DNA of 64,000 nt, taken from Comamonas phosphati. GTDB taxonomy: Bacteria; Pseudomonadota; Gammaproteobacteria; Burkholderiales; Burkholderiaceae_C. Numbering within the stretch: the first letter of the stretch is position 1; each line of letters opens with the position of its first letter. The stretch lies in assembly GCF_014637085.1 (NCBI RefSeq), contig NZ_BMEU01000007.1, positions 98,135 through 162,134 of the forward strand, given 5' to 3'. A program made the translations under genes and the position numbers. This document shows positions 1 to 8,258 of the stretch, piece by piece. The notes under the pieces are model-generated. The model was not told where the DNA came from. It was given only the letters and a program-made list of their open reading frames with translations, and made no database searches.

Positions 1-1179
1 CTACAAGGACCAGCGGCGGGCCGCATCCTGCGCCGTCGCCCGCGCCTGTGCATCCAGGGCCATCAGATCGTCAAGACTATGGATATCCGAAGGCTGCAGC
101 GACTCCAGGGTCTGCAGATTCACGGCATGGATGCGATCGAAGGACAGGCGCCGATCCAGAAATGCGGCCACGGCCACTTCGTTGGCGGCATTGAGCACCG
201 TGGTCGTGCCTTCCACGGCCTGCAACGCCTGCCAGGACAGGTGCAGCCCCGGAAAGCGCCGGGCATCCGCCTCTTCGAAGGTGAGCGCTGCCAGCTTGGC
301 AAAGTCCAGCACGGGGGCACCGCTGGCAATGCGCTCGGGCCAGGCCAGGCCGCAGGCAATGGGCACACGCATGTCGGGCGTGCCCAATTGGGCCAGCACG
401 GACGAATCCGTGAACTGCACCATGGAGTGGACGATCTGCTGAGGATGGATCACCACCTTGATCTTCTCGGGCGCCATGTCGAACAGCCAGCGGGCTTCGA
501 TCACCTCCAGCGCCTTGTTCATCATGGTCGCGGAGTCGACGGAGATCTTGCGCCCCATGGAAAAATTGGGGTGGGCACAGGCCTGCTCGGGCGTGATCTC
601 GGACAGCGTTGCCGGATCGCGCTGGCGAAAAGGGCCGCCCGAAGCGGTCAGCAGCAGGCTGTCCACCCGGCTCGCCCAGCTCGCACGGTCTTCGGGCAGG
701 CACTGGAAGATGGCCGAATGCTCGCTGTCGATGGGCAGCAAGGTGGCGCCATGGCGCTTGACCGTGTCCATGAACAGGGCGCCGCCGACAACCAGCGCCT
801 CCTTGTTGGCCAGCAGCAGCCGCTTGCCGGCCTTCGCTGCCGCCAGGCAAGGGGGCAGGCCGGCAGCGCCAACGATGGCGCCCATCACCGCATCCACATC
901 GGGATGGGACGCTATCACTTCAAGAGCATCTGGCGTTTGCAGCACCCGCGTTTCAAGCCCATTTTGCTTGATTTTTTCAGCCAGTAATTGCGCATGCGGC
1001 TGGCTGGACATGACAGCGAAACGGGGGCTGAACTCGGCGCATTGCCTGAGCAGCAGATCCACTTGCGTGGCTGCGCTCAGGGCAAAGATTTCATACTGGT
1101 CACGGTGGCGGGCCACCACATCCAGGGTATTTGTTCCAATGGAGCCCGTGGAACCCAGAACGGTGATTTTTTGCTTCAT
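1..1179 (-). CDS. dxr: 1-deoxy-D-xylulose 5-phosphate reductoisomerase
   Basis: Converts 1-deoxy-D-xylulose 5-phosphate to 2-C-methyl-D-erythritol 4-phosphate with NADPH, the committed step of the MEP isoprenoid pathway, in the cytosol. The 392-residue protein is complete, with its TAG stop at the window edge. It shows the NADPH loop LGSTGSIG (residues 7-14), LLANKEAL, the metal site PIDSEHSAIFQ near residue 150, the substrate loop SGGPFR, and FSMGRKISVDSATMMNK. The ATG overlaps the TGA of cdsA by 4 bases, so the two are translationally coupled at the distal end of the rpsB operon. The pathway product feeds the undecaprenyl synthase encoded upstream. Length and motifs are normal for the family. 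Confidence 0.97.
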   Translation of the reverse strand: MKQKITVLGSTGSIGTNTLDVVARHRDQYEIFALSAATQVDLLLRQCAEFSPRFAVMSSQPHAQLLAEKIKQNGLETRVLQTPDALEVIASHPDVDAVMGAIVGAAGLPPCLAAAKAGKRLLLANKEALVVGGALFMDTVKRHGATLLPIDSEHSAIFQCLPEDRASWASRVDSLLLTASGGPFRQRDPATLSEITPEQACAHPNFSMGRKISVDSATMMNKALEVIEARWLFDMAPEKIKVVIHPQQIVHSMVQFTDSSVLAQLGTPDMRVPIACGLAWPERIASGAPVLDFAKLAALTFEEADARRFPGLHLSWQALQAVEGTTTVLNAANEVAVAAFLDRRLSFDRIHAVNLQTLESLQPSDIHSLDDLMALDAQARATAQDAARRWSL

Positions 1180-2033
1180 GGACGCACAAAAGATGAAAGC
1201 ATCATTGCCAATGGCAGTGTCGGCAAAAGGGCATCGACGCGATCCAGAACGCCACCATGGCCGGGCAGCAAACCACTGCTGTCCTTGACTCCGACACTGC
1301 GCTTGATGAGGGACTCGATCAAATCGCCGACCACACTCATCGCAGTCATAAACACCACAGCCAGCAGCAGAAACCAGGTTCCGCCCGACTGCAGCACCGA
1401 ATAGAAGCTGGGCACGCCGGCTCCATACTGCCTGTCGGCCCAGCTCCAGACCAGGGCCAGCACGATCACGCCGATCGCGCCACCCCATACGCCTTCCCAG
1501 CTCTTGCCGGGACTGATGGCTGGCGCCAGCTTGTTCCTGGTGAACTTGAGGCCGAAGGCGCGGCCCGCAAAATAGGCAAAGCTGTCGGCCACCCAGACCA
1601 GCACCAGCACCGACAGGAGAAAGTTGATGCCGATCTGGCGCGCCTGGACGATAGCGATCCACGCCACCCACAGGGCCAGCACCCCGCCCACCAGACGGAC
1701 GGCGGACGGGATATGCGGCCAGCCCGCCACGCCGGCACGCAGCAGCAGCGCGCCGCCCAGCACCCAGATGGCGCCCGCGACAATCCACAGCAGCGCCAGG
1801 GATTGCGACAGCCAGCCCGCAGACCAGGCCCCCAGGCACAGTGCCGCACAGACGCCGCCGATGGCCAGCGAACCCCGTTGGCCAAAGCCGTTCAGCCGCC
1901 CCCACTCCCAGGCACCGGCCGTCATGAACACCAGAGCGACCACGGCAAACGGCACCGTGCTGGCCGAGTAGAACAGGGCTGGCAGCAAGATGGCCAACAA
2001 CACCAAGGCGGTAATCACGCGCTGCTTGAGCAT
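1176..2033 (-). CDS. cdsA: phosphatidate cytidylyltransferase (CDP-diglyceride synthase)
   Basis: Makes CDP-diacylglycerol from phosphatidate and CTP at the inner membrane, the precursor of all phospholipids, including the substrate of PssA encoded at 52359. The start was set at the ATG of MLKQRVITALVLLAILLPA (285 residues), the usual N-terminus; an in-frame extension upstream looks non-native. Several hydrophobic spans are visible, followed by the C-terminal signature region DSFAYFAGRAFG and KSWEGVWGG, with VVGDLIESLIKRSVGVKDSS near the end. It lies between uppS and dxr in the conserved operon and overlaps dxr by 4 bases. Confidence 0.95.
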   Translation of the reverse strand: MLKQRVITALVLLAILLPALFYSASTVPFAVVALVFMTAGAWEWGRLNGFGQRGSLAIGGVCAALCLGAWSAGWLSQSLALLWIVAGAIWVLGGALLLRAGVAGWPHIPSAVRLVGGVLALWVAWIAIVQARQIGINFLLSVLVLVWVADSFAYFAGRAFGLKFTRNKLAPAISPGKSWEGVWGGAIGVIVLALVWSWADRQYGAGVPSFYSVLQSGGTWFLLLAVVFMTAMSVVGDLIESLIKRSVGVKDSSGLLPGHGGVLDRVDALLPTLPLAMMLSSFVRP

Positions 2034-2120
2034 GGCAGTCCTTTGCTTATCTTCGATGAGGCTTACGCCAGCAGGAATGGATGAGAGGTCATGCCCAGAC
2101 TTGCGCACACCGTGTTTTGT

Positions 2121-2858
2121 TTACGCCGCCACGATCTGCGAGGGCGGCGGTTGAATCTGATCGGAGGTCTGGCCGAAACGGCGCTCACGGCCGCTGAAAG
2201 CAGCAATGGCCTGGTCCAGGTCCGCTTCGTCGAAATCAGGCCACAGGCTGGCACTGAAGAAAAGCTCGGCATACGCGGCCTGCCACAGCAGGAAATTGCT
2301 GATGCGCATCTCGCCGCCGGTGCGGATCAGCAGGTCGGGATCGCACACATGGGACATGGCCATGGCCTTGTCCAGGCTCTCGACCGTGATGGCAATGCCC
2401 TGCTCGGCCAGCCTGCTTGCCGCCTGGGCGATATCCCAGCGGCCGCCGTAGTTGAAGCAGACATTGAGAATCAGGCGACTGTTGTGCGCAGTCTGCCGCT
2501 CCGCCTGGCTCAGCCCCGCGCAGACCTTGTCGCTCAGGCCGGTACGATCGCCCACGAAGTGCAGGCGCACGCCATCGTCGCTGAGCTGCTGCACCTCCTT
2601 GGCCAGGGCATTGACCAGCAGGCCCATCAGACCCGACACCTCTTCCTGGGGACGGTTCCAGTTCTCCGAGGAGAACGCAAAAACGGTCAGCACCTCGACA
2701 CCGCGCTCGACACAGGCGCGCGCGCAACGGCGCAGGGACTCCACGCCCTGCTTGTGGCCGGCAAGGCGGGGGAGCAGGCGGCGCTTGGCCCACCGCCCGT
2801 TGCCGTCCATGATGACGGCGATGTGGCGCGGAACCGCGCCGGTTTTCTTGGAATTCAA
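2121..2858 (-). CDS. uppS: isoprenyl transferase (undecaprenyl diphosphate synthase)
   Basis: Cis-prenyltransferase that extends farnesyl diphosphate with isopentenyl diphosphate to C55 undecaprenyl diphosphate, the lipid carrier for peptidoglycan and other envelope polymers. The 245 residues contain the P-loop-like VIMDGNGRWA with catalytic Asp (residues 16-25), FAFSSENWNRP (about 71-81) and the conserved RTGGEMRISNFLLWQ. The best start is TTG at 2858 with AAGGA about nine bases upstream, because the next ATG falls inside the catalytic motif. A palindromic repeat (2884..2939) fills the gap to frr. It is the fifth gene of the rpsB-dxr operon. Confidence 0.95.
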   Translation of the reverse strand: MNSKKTGAVPRHIAVIMDGNGRWAKRRLLPRLAGHKQGVESLRRCARACVERGVEVLTVFAFSSENWNRPQEEVSGLMGLLVNALAKEVQQLSDDGVRLHFVGDRTGLSDKVCAGLSQAERQTAHNSRLILNVCFNYGGRWDIAQAASRLAEQGIAITVESLDKAMAMSHVCDPDLLIRTGGEMRISNFLLWQAAYAELFFSASLWPDFDEADLDQAIAAFSGRERRFGQTSDQIQPPPSQIVAA

Positions 2859-2883
2859 GAGTGCAGGTCCTTTGGCCGGCGCC

Positions 2884-2939
2884 TTAGAACGTGTTCGCGA
2901 TCTCTACGCAGCCGCGAGGAGATCATGAACACGTTCTTA
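2884..2939. repeat. imperfect palindromic repeat overlapping the frr stop codon
   Basis: Arms of 21 bases at 2884..2904 and 2919..2939 match at 18 positions (core AGAACGTGTTC / GAACACGTTCT) around a 14-base loop. The distal arm supplies the TAA stop of frr at 2937..2939. It could fold as a hairpin in the frr-uppS message. There is no T-tract, so it is not a standard terminator. Confidence 0.8.
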
Positions 2940-3497
2940 GACCGCCATGATGTCTTGCTCTTTGGCCGCCACCAGCACGTCGATCTCGGCAATGTGCTTG
3001 TCCGTGATCTTCTGGATATCGGCTTCGGAGCGCTTCTGATCGTCCTCGGAGGCTTCCTTGTCCTTGACCAGCTTCTTCACGCCTTCATTGGCATCGCGGC
3101 GCAGATTGCGGATGGCGACCTTGGAGCTCTCGCCCTCATGGCGGGCCAGCTTGGTCATTTCCTTGCGGCGCTCTTCGCTCATGGGAGGCATGGGCACGCG
3201 GATCAGGTCGCCCATGGCGGCGGGGTTCAGGCCCAGCTCGCTTTCACGGATGGCCTTCTCCACCTTGGCAGCCATGTTCTTTTCCCAGGGCTGCACGCTG
3301 ATGGTGCGCGAGTCGATCAGGGACACGTTGGCCACCTGGGACAGCGGCACCATGGAGCCATAGTACTCCACGTGAATGGCATCCAGCAGGGCCGGATTGG
3401 CGCGGCCGGTGCGGATGCGCGAGAGATTGTGCTTCAGCGCCTCGATGGACTGGCCCATCTTGGCTTCGGTGTTCGTCTTGATTTCGGCAATCGACAT
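2937..3497 (-). CDS. frr: ribosome recycling factor
   Basis: Splits the post-termination 70S ribosome together with EF-G. The 186-residue length is exactly typical of RRF. It carries the C-terminal-half signatures [18 protein letters not shown] and [11 protein letters not shown], and the N-terminal helix with [14 protein letters not shown] start with AAGGAAC upstream. It lies between pyrH and uppS, the standard order in beta- and gammaproteobacteria. The TAA stop is contributed by the arm of a palindromic repeat. Confidence 0.97.
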   Translation of the reverse strand: MSIAEIKTNTEAKMGQSIEALKHNLSRIRTGRANPALLDAIHVEYYGSMVPLSQVANVSLIDSRTISVQPWEKNMAAKVEKAIRESELGLNPAAMGDLIRVPMPPMSEERRKEMTKLARHEGESSKVAIRNLRRDANEGVKKLVKDKEASEDDQKRSEADIQKITDKHIAEIDVLVAAKEQDIMAV

Positions 3498-3531
3498 GTT
3501 CTTGTTCCTTGGGCCTCAGCGGCCAAGACAC

Positions 3532-3602
3532 GATTTACGCAAATCCGGTTCAAGCATGACACTCGCCCCAGGCAGGCGCCCTTGGCGCATCTGCGTAAGT
3601 CC
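3532..3602. repeat. stem-loop repeat, copy A (TTACGCA...TGCGTAA family)
   Basis: The pyrH-frr gap holds an element bounded by GATTTACGCA (3532) and TGCGTAAGTCC (ending 3602). A second member of the same family is at 5381..5456. The ends are inverted repeats and the interior contains a GCGCC-rich segment. No T-tract follows. Confidence 0.75.
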
Positions 3603-3633
3603 TAAAGAGTTTGCACCAATCCCTGGTGAACCC

Positions 3634-4356
3634 TCAAGCGTACACCAGAGTGCCCTCGTTTTCACCCATCACCACACGCTTGAGTGCGCCGGGCTTGATG
3701 ATGGAGAACACGCGGATCGGCAGCTTCTGGTCGCGGCACAAGGCAAAGGCCGTGGCGTCCATGATGCCCAGGTTGCGCGAGATGGCTTCGTCGAAGGCCA
3801 GTTTCTCGTAGCGCGTTGCCGAAGGATCCTTCATGGGGTCGGCCGTGTACACGCCGTCCACCTTGGTAGCCTTGAGCACGACCTCGGCACCGATTTCGGC
3901 GCCGCGCAGCGCAGCCGCGGTATCGGTGGTGAAGAAGGGGTTGCCGGTACCCGCGGCAAAGACCACGACCTTGCCTTCCTCGAGGTACTGCAGCGCCTTG
4001 GGGCGCACATAGGGCTCGACCACCTGCTCGATGGCAATGGCGGACATCACGCGGGCCGTCAGGCCCTGCTTGTCCATGGCATCGGCCAGCGCCAGCGCGT
4101 TCATCACCGTGGCCAGCATGCCCATGTAGTCGGCCGTGGCGCGGTCCATGCCCACGGAACCACCGGCCACGCCGCGGAAGATATTGCCCCCGCCGATCAC
4201 CACGGCCACCTGCACGCCAACCTTGGTCACTTCCACGATTTCGGAAACCATGCGCTCTATGGTTGCGCGGTTGATGCCGAACTGGTCATCCCCCATTAAC
4301 GCCTCACCCGACAGCTTGAGCAAGATGCGCTTGTGGGCTGGAATGGCGTTGGACAT
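3634..4356 (-). CDS. pyrH: UMP kinase
   Basis: Phosphorylates UMP to UDP with ATP, an essential step of pyrimidine nucleotide synthesis; an amino-acid-kinase-fold enzyme, hexameric in the family and regulated by GTP and UTP. The start was placed at the ATG of [20 protein letters not shown] (240 residues), because GGAG sits eight bases upstream; a longer open frame begins before this but lacks a site. Motifs are [22 protein letters not shown], the residues around [17 protein letters not shown], and [18 protein letters not shown]. It lies between tsf and frr in the conserved operon. Confidence 0.97.
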   Translation of the reverse strand: MSNAIPAHKRILLKLSGEALMGDDQFGINRATIERMVSEIVEVTKVGVQVAVVIGGGNIFRGVAGGSVGMDRATADYMGMLATVMNALALADAMDKQGLTARVMSAIAIEQVVEPYVRPKALQYLEEGKVVVFAAGTGNPFFTTDTAAALRGAEIGAEVVLKATKVDGVYTADPMKDPSATRYEKLAFDEAISRNLGIMDATAFALCRDQKLPIRVFSIIKPGALKRVVMGENEGTLVYA

Positions 4357-4408
4357 GGTGTTTCTCCGATGGAAGTTAAAGCGATGATGGAAATGGGAGA
4401 GGGAATAA

Positions 4409-4437
4409 ATCAATCGCGGCTCTGGGCCGCGATTGAT
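4409..4437 (-). terminator. hairpin downstream of tsf
   Basis: Perfect 12-bp inverted repeat ATCAATCGCGGC / GCCGCGATTGAT with a 5-base loop, ten bases past the tsf stop. On the minus strand it is followed by TTATT, a weak T-tract. Probably a partial terminator or an mRNA-stabilising hairpin between tsf and pyrH. Confidence 0.6.
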
Positions 4438-4448
4438 ATTGAGGCTAC

Positions 4449-5342
4449 TTAGGCGCCGGCCTTAGCAGCCGCCACCTGGGCCGCCACTTCGGCGGCAAAG
4501 TCGTCAACCTTCTTCTCGATGCCTTCGCCCACCACGAACATGGTGAATGCCTTCACATTGGTGTTGGCGGCTTTGAGCATCTGGGCCACGGTCTGCTTGC
4601 CGTCGGCGGCCTTCACGAAGACCTGGTCGGCCAGGGACACTTCCTTGAGGAACTTCTGCACCGAGCCTTCGACCATCTTGGCGACGATGTCGGCGGGCTT
4701 GCCGGATTCGGCAGCCTTGCCTTCGGCCACGGCGCGCTCCTTGGCGATCAGGTCGGCAGGCACGTCGGCGCTGGTCAGCGCTGCGGGCTTCATGGCGGCC
4801 ACATGCATGGCCACATCCTTGGCAGCCACGGCATCACCGTCGAACTCGACGACCACACCGATGCGGGAACCGTGGACATAGGAAACCAGGCCGGCGCCGC
4901 TGAAAGCCTTGAAGCGGCGGAAGGACATGTTCTCGCCGATCTTGCCGATCAGGCCCTTGCGCACGTCTTCCAGGGTGGGGCCGTAGCCGTCCTGCTCGTA
5001 AGCCAGAGCGCCCAGGGCTGCGATGTCAGCGGGGTTGTGCTCGGCCACCAGCTTGGCGGCGGCGTTGGCCATGGCCAGGAAGCTGTCGTTCTTGGACACG
5101 AAGTCGGTTTCACTGTTGACTTCGATCATGCCGCCCTTGCCGCCTTCGATGAAAGCAGCCACGACGCCTTCAGCCGTCACGCGCGAGGCGGCCTTGCCGG
5201 CCTTGGTGCCCAGCTTGACGCGCAGCAGCTCTTCGGCCTTGGCCATGTCGCCGTCGGCCTCGGTCAGGGCCTTCTTGCACTCCATCATGGGAGCATCGGT
5301 CTTGGCGCGCAGTTCGGCCACCATGCTTGCAGTAATTGCCAT
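4449..5342 (-). CDS. tsf: translation elongation factor Ts
   Basis: Guanine-nucleotide exchange factor for EF-Tu. The 297-residue protein has the N-terminal UBA-like region [20 protein letters not shown] and the EF-Tu-contacting [12 protein letters not shown] near residue 80, followed by the two core subdomains and a C-terminal module. ATG with GGAGAAA upstream. A strong Rho-independent hairpin (5472..5499) and a stem-loop repeat lie between rpsB and tsf, so expression relative to S2 is likely set by read-through. Confidence 0.97.
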   Translation of the reverse strand: MAITASMVAELRAKTDAPMMECKKALTEADGDMAKAEELLRVKLGTKAGKAASRVTAEGVVAAFIEGGKGGMIEVNSETDFVSKNDSFLAMANAAAKLVAEHNPADIAALGALAYEQDGYGPTLEDVRKGLIGKIGENMSFRRFKAFSGAGLVSYVHGSRIGVVVEFDGDAVAAKDVAMHVAAMKPAALTSADVPADLIAKERAVAEGKAAESGKPADIVAKMVEGSVQKFLKEVSLADQVFVKAADGKQTVAQMLKAANTNVKAFTMFVVGEGIEKKVDDFAAEVAAQVAAAKAGA

Positions 5343-5380
5343 CGTATTTCTCCAGTATCAGTTCGATTCGTTACAGGCAC

Positions 5381-5456
5381 GACTTACGCAAACTGGTTGA
5401 GGCAAGAGGCTTTCCCTTGCGGCGCACCGCTGGTGCATTCTTCCTTGCGTAAGTCC
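5381..5456. repeat. stem-loop repeat, copy B (TTACGCA...TGCGTAA family)
   Basis: In the rpsB-tsf gap. It begins GACTTACGCAA and ends TTGCGTAAGTC, an 11-bp perfect inverted repeat at the ends. The right-hand end TGCGTAAGTCC is identical to copy A at 3592..3602. Function unknown. Confidence 0.78.
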
Positions 5457-5471
5457 AATCAGGATTCCGGC

Positions 5472-5499
5472 TAAAAAAACGGGGCTACCCAGAGCCCCG
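5472..5499 (-). terminator. Rho-independent terminator after rpsB
   Basis: Minus-strand hairpin CGGGGCT / AGCCCCG with a 6-base loop, followed by seven T residues. It lies 38 bases past the rpsB stop and before tsf, so it is either a full terminator or an attenuator that lowers tsf expression. Confidence 0.85.
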
Positions 5500-5536
5500 C
5501 TTTGTCTCGCGATGCGGTCGCGCAGCCGGACTTCGC

Positions 5537-6289
5537 TTAGGCGGCCGACTCTTCCACTTCCACGAACTCGTCGCCGCCCTCGCCAGCAGCAGCCTTGACC
5601 ACGTCGTTCAGACGGGCTTCACGGCCTTCCAGGATAGCGTCGGCAATGCCCTGGGCGTACAGCTGCACGGCCTTGGCGGAGTCGTCGTTACCGGGGATCA
5701 CGTAGTCGATGCCATCGGGGTTGTGGTTGGAGTCCACCACGCCGATCAGGGGGATGCCCAGCTTCTTGGCTTCAGCCACGGCGATCTTGTGGAAACCCAC
5801 GTCGATCACGAAGATGGCGTCGGGCAGGCCGTTCATGTCCTGGATACCACCGATGTCCTTCTCCAGCTTTTCCAGTTCGCGGACGAACATCAGCTGTTCC
5901 TTCTTGGACATGGAGTCCAGGCCGGCTTCCTGCTGAGCCTTCATGTCCTTCAGACGCTTGATGGAGGTCTTGACGGTCTTGAAGTTGGTCAGCATGCCGC
6001 CCAGCCAGCGCTGATCGACATAAGGCACGCCGGCGCGCTGGGCTTCAGTCGCCACCAGCTCCCGAGCCTGACGCTTGGTGCCAACCATCAGGATGGTGCC
6101 GCCGTTGGAAACCAGCTGCTTGGCGAACTTCTGGGCTTCCTGGAACATCGGCAGCGACTTTTCCAGGTTGATGATGTGGATCTTGTTGCGCGAACCGAAG
6201 ATGAACGGAGCCATCTTGGGGTTCCAGAAACGGGTTTGGTGACCGAAATGGACGCCTGCTTCCAGCATCTCACGCATATTGACGGACAT
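5537..6289 (-). CDS. rpsB: 30S ribosomal protein S2
   Basis: Component of the 30S subunit needed for S1 binding. The 250 residues begin [20 protein letters not shown], the diagnostic S2 N-terminus, and include [28 protein letters not shown] and the C-terminal signature [22 protein letters not shown]. The C-terminus is acidic. ATG with GAGG upstream. It is the first gene of the minus-strand operon and has a leader of over 150 bases. Confidence 0.98.
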   Translation of the reverse strand: MSVNMREMLEAGVHFGHQTRFWNPKMAPFIFGSRNKIHIINLEKSLPMFQEAQKFAKQLVSNGGTILMVGTKRQARELVATEAQRAGVPYVDQRWLGGMLTNFKTVKTSIKRLKDMKAQQEAGLDSMSKKEQLMFVRELEKLEKDIGGIQDMNGLPDAIFVIDVGFHKIAVAEAKKLGIPLIGVVDSNHNPDGIDYVIPGNDDSAKAVQLYAQGIADAILEGREARLNDVVKAAAGEGGDEFVEVEESAA

Positions 6290-6472
6290 ATTAATACCTC
6301 AAAGGTTGGGTCTAAAATCCAGCCCAATCATCGCAACAGCCCCTGTTGGCCAGAGACCGCAGCGACACCTTGAAGGGGCTGGTTTGCTATTTGCTTCACC
6401 GAAATTGCCCTGACAGGATCAAACCTGTCGAGCAAGCCTAGGGCATACCCTCGATAAAGCCGCAAAATTCTA
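6290..6472 (-). promoter_or_regulatory. rpsB promoter and leader
   Basis: A minus-strand -10 like TAGAAT lies at 6467..6472, about 180 bases before the rpsB ATG; no good -35 is visible. The leader contains a hairpin TTGGG...CCCAA at about 6305..6325 close to the start codon. Long rpsB leaders are autoregulatory targets of S2 in other bacteria; that role here is inference. Confidence 0.45.
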
Positions 6473-6563
6473 GCACACTGGCATGCAAGCATTCCTGGCG
6501 CCGCGGCAAAACCCATGTACCGGGGCCAAACCAGAGCATGCAGGACAAGGCTATGCTGCCCGC

Positions 6564-8186
6564 ATGCAATGCATCAACCCGCTCACGGCCACAGGCAAGC
6601 GCTCCAGCGCCGCAGGCTGGCCCCTGTTCAGCACGGCAGACACAAGGCGTATAGAAAGAGAGCTCGCAGCCGCACTGCCGCCTTACACGCTGATGCAGCG
6701 CGCAGGCCTGGCTGTGGCCAGGCTGGCCGCGGCCCTGGCGCCGCATGCACGCATCATCTGGATTGCCTGCGGCCCGGGCAATAACGGCGGCGACGGGCTT
6801 GAAGCAGCAGCCCGGCTCACCCGGCTGCTGCCGTTTGCTCGCATTGCCGTCAGCTGCACAGCCGGGCGGGACGAGATGCCCGCCGATGCCCAGGCCTCCT
6901 GGGACCGGGCGCAAGACGCCAAGGTGCAGTGGCTTGATGATCGGCCAGAAGACATGGATGAGCAGGATCTGTGCATCGATGCACTGCTGGGCATAGGCCT
7001 CAGAACCAGCAAGAGCGGCAAGAACGCCGCGCCCGCTGCCAAGCTGTTGCAGCTGCTGCGCCAGACCCAGGCCGGCAGCAGCCCGGTTTTATGCATAGAT
7101 ATTGCCTCGGGCTTGGATGCCGAGACCGGCCGATATGCGGCCGGCATGGCCCCCAGCCCGCCCACGGATGCAGCGCGCATGCCCCGCCATACCCTGGGCC
7201 TGCTGACCTTGCAACCCGGCCTGTTCACGGGCCAGGGGCGCGATGCCTGCGGGCAAGTCTGGTGGGACGAGCTGGGGGCAGGCCTTGACAGCAGCCATGC
7301 CGAGCAAGAACTGCGCCCCATGGCCTGGCTGAGCCATCCACCAAACCCGCAAACCCGTCCGCACGACAGCCACAAAGGCAGCTTTGGCGATGTAGCGGTC
7401 GTCGGCGGCGAAGGCTTGGCCCAGCTCGGCCTGTCCATGACGGGGGCAGCCTGGCTTGCCGCACTGGCCGCGCTGCACGGCGGCGCGGGCCGTGTCATGC
7501 TGGCCCTGCTGGATACGCAGACGCCGCCAGGCATCGCTCCCTGGCCTGAAATCATGCTGCGCCAGCCGGATGCCCAGGACTGGAGCCGCGCCACCGTGGT
7601 CTGCGGCTGCGGTGGCGGCGACGCCATCAAACCCTGGCTGCCCGTCATCCTGCAGCAGGCACCGCGCCTGGTGCTCGACGCAGACGCCCTCAATGCCGTG
7701 GCCACCGACAGCGAATTGCAGCTGCTGCTGACTTCCCGCACCCGAAATGGGCAAGGCACCGTGCTCACCCCGCACCCACTGGAAGCGGCACGCCTGCTGC
7801 ACACCACCGCCGGCCAGGTGCAATCCAACCGGCTTCAGGCCGCCATGCAATTGGCTGAGCAATTGCAATGCACGGTGGTGCTCAAAGGTTCCGGCAGCGT
7901 GATTGCCCGCCCCACGAGCACAGACAACAGCGCCCCCGCATGCTGGATCAACCCAACAGGCAACGCGCGCCTGGCCACGGGCGGCACCGGCGATGTTCTG
8001 GCCGGCCTGCTTGGCGCGGTCTGGGCGCGGATGGCTACCCAAAATGGCGAACCGCTCGAGATAGTGACCCGAGCAGCCATTGACGCGGTATACCGCCATG
8101 GACAGGCTGCGGATCTCTGGCCCTCATCGCTGCCGTTCAGCGCCAGCGCCCTCGCCCGGCGCCTCGGAATTCTCTCTGCCTCATGA
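6564..8186 (+). CDS. bifunctional NAD(P)H-hydrate epimerase / ADP-dependent NAD(P)HX dehydratase
   Basis: Metabolite-repair enzyme that epimerises and dehydrates the damaged hydrates of NADH and NADPH. The N-terminal YjeF (NnrE) domain has CGPGNNGGDGLEAA near residue 75 and IDIASGLDAETG. The C-terminal ribokinase-like NnrD domain has GSFGDVAVVGGEG, LDADALNAV and TGGTGDVLAGLLGAVWA. The start at 6564 (MQCINPLTATGK, 540 residues) fits related proteins; an in-frame ATG at 6483 would add 27 residues but has no ribosome site. Convergent with rnr, sharing the hairpin at 8189..8222. Confidence 0.93.
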   Translation: MQCINPLTATGKRSSAAGWPLFSTADTRRIERELAAALPPYTLMQRAGLAVARLAAALAPHARIIWIACGPGNNGGDGLEAAARLTRLLPFARIAVSCTAGRDEMPADAQASWDRAQDAKVQWLDDRPEDMDEQDLCIDALLGIGLRTSKSGKNAAPAAKLLQLLRQTQAGSSPVLCIDIASGLDAETGRYAAGMAPSPPTDAARMPRHTLGLLTLQPGLFTGQGRDACGQVWWDELGAGLDSSHAEQELRPMAWLSHPPNPQTRPHDSHKGSFGDVAVVGGEGLAQLGLSMTGAAWLAALAALHGGAGRVMLALLDTQTPPGIAPWPEIMLRQPDAQDWSRATVVCGCGGGDAIKPWLPVILQQAPRLVLDADALNAVATDSELQLLLTSRTRNGQGTVLTPHPLEAARLLHTTAGQVQSNRLQAAMQLAEQLQCTVVLKGSGSVIARPTSTDNSAPACWINPTGNARLATGGTGDVLAGLLGAVWARMATQNGEPLEIVTRAAIDAVYRHGQAADLWPSSLPFSASALARRLGILSAS

Positions 8187-8188
8187 AC

Positions 8189-8222
8189 AAAGGCCTTGCC
8201 GGCTATCGCAGACAAGGCCTTT
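8189..8222. terminator. bidirectional terminator between the NnrD/E gene and rnr
   Basis: Perfect 10-bp stem AAAGGCCTTG / CAAGGCCTTT with a 14-base loop between two convergent genes. T and A runs on the two sides are short. Confidence 0.65.
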
Positions 8223-8258
8223 AGCCTGGATCAATATCGGCGCGAAACCTGCAGCGCC

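Noticed and set aside
6483-6563. Earlier start for the NAD(P)HX repair enzyme
   Set aside because: No Shine-Dalgarno and the extra 27 residues do not resemble the family N-terminus; ATG 6564 does.
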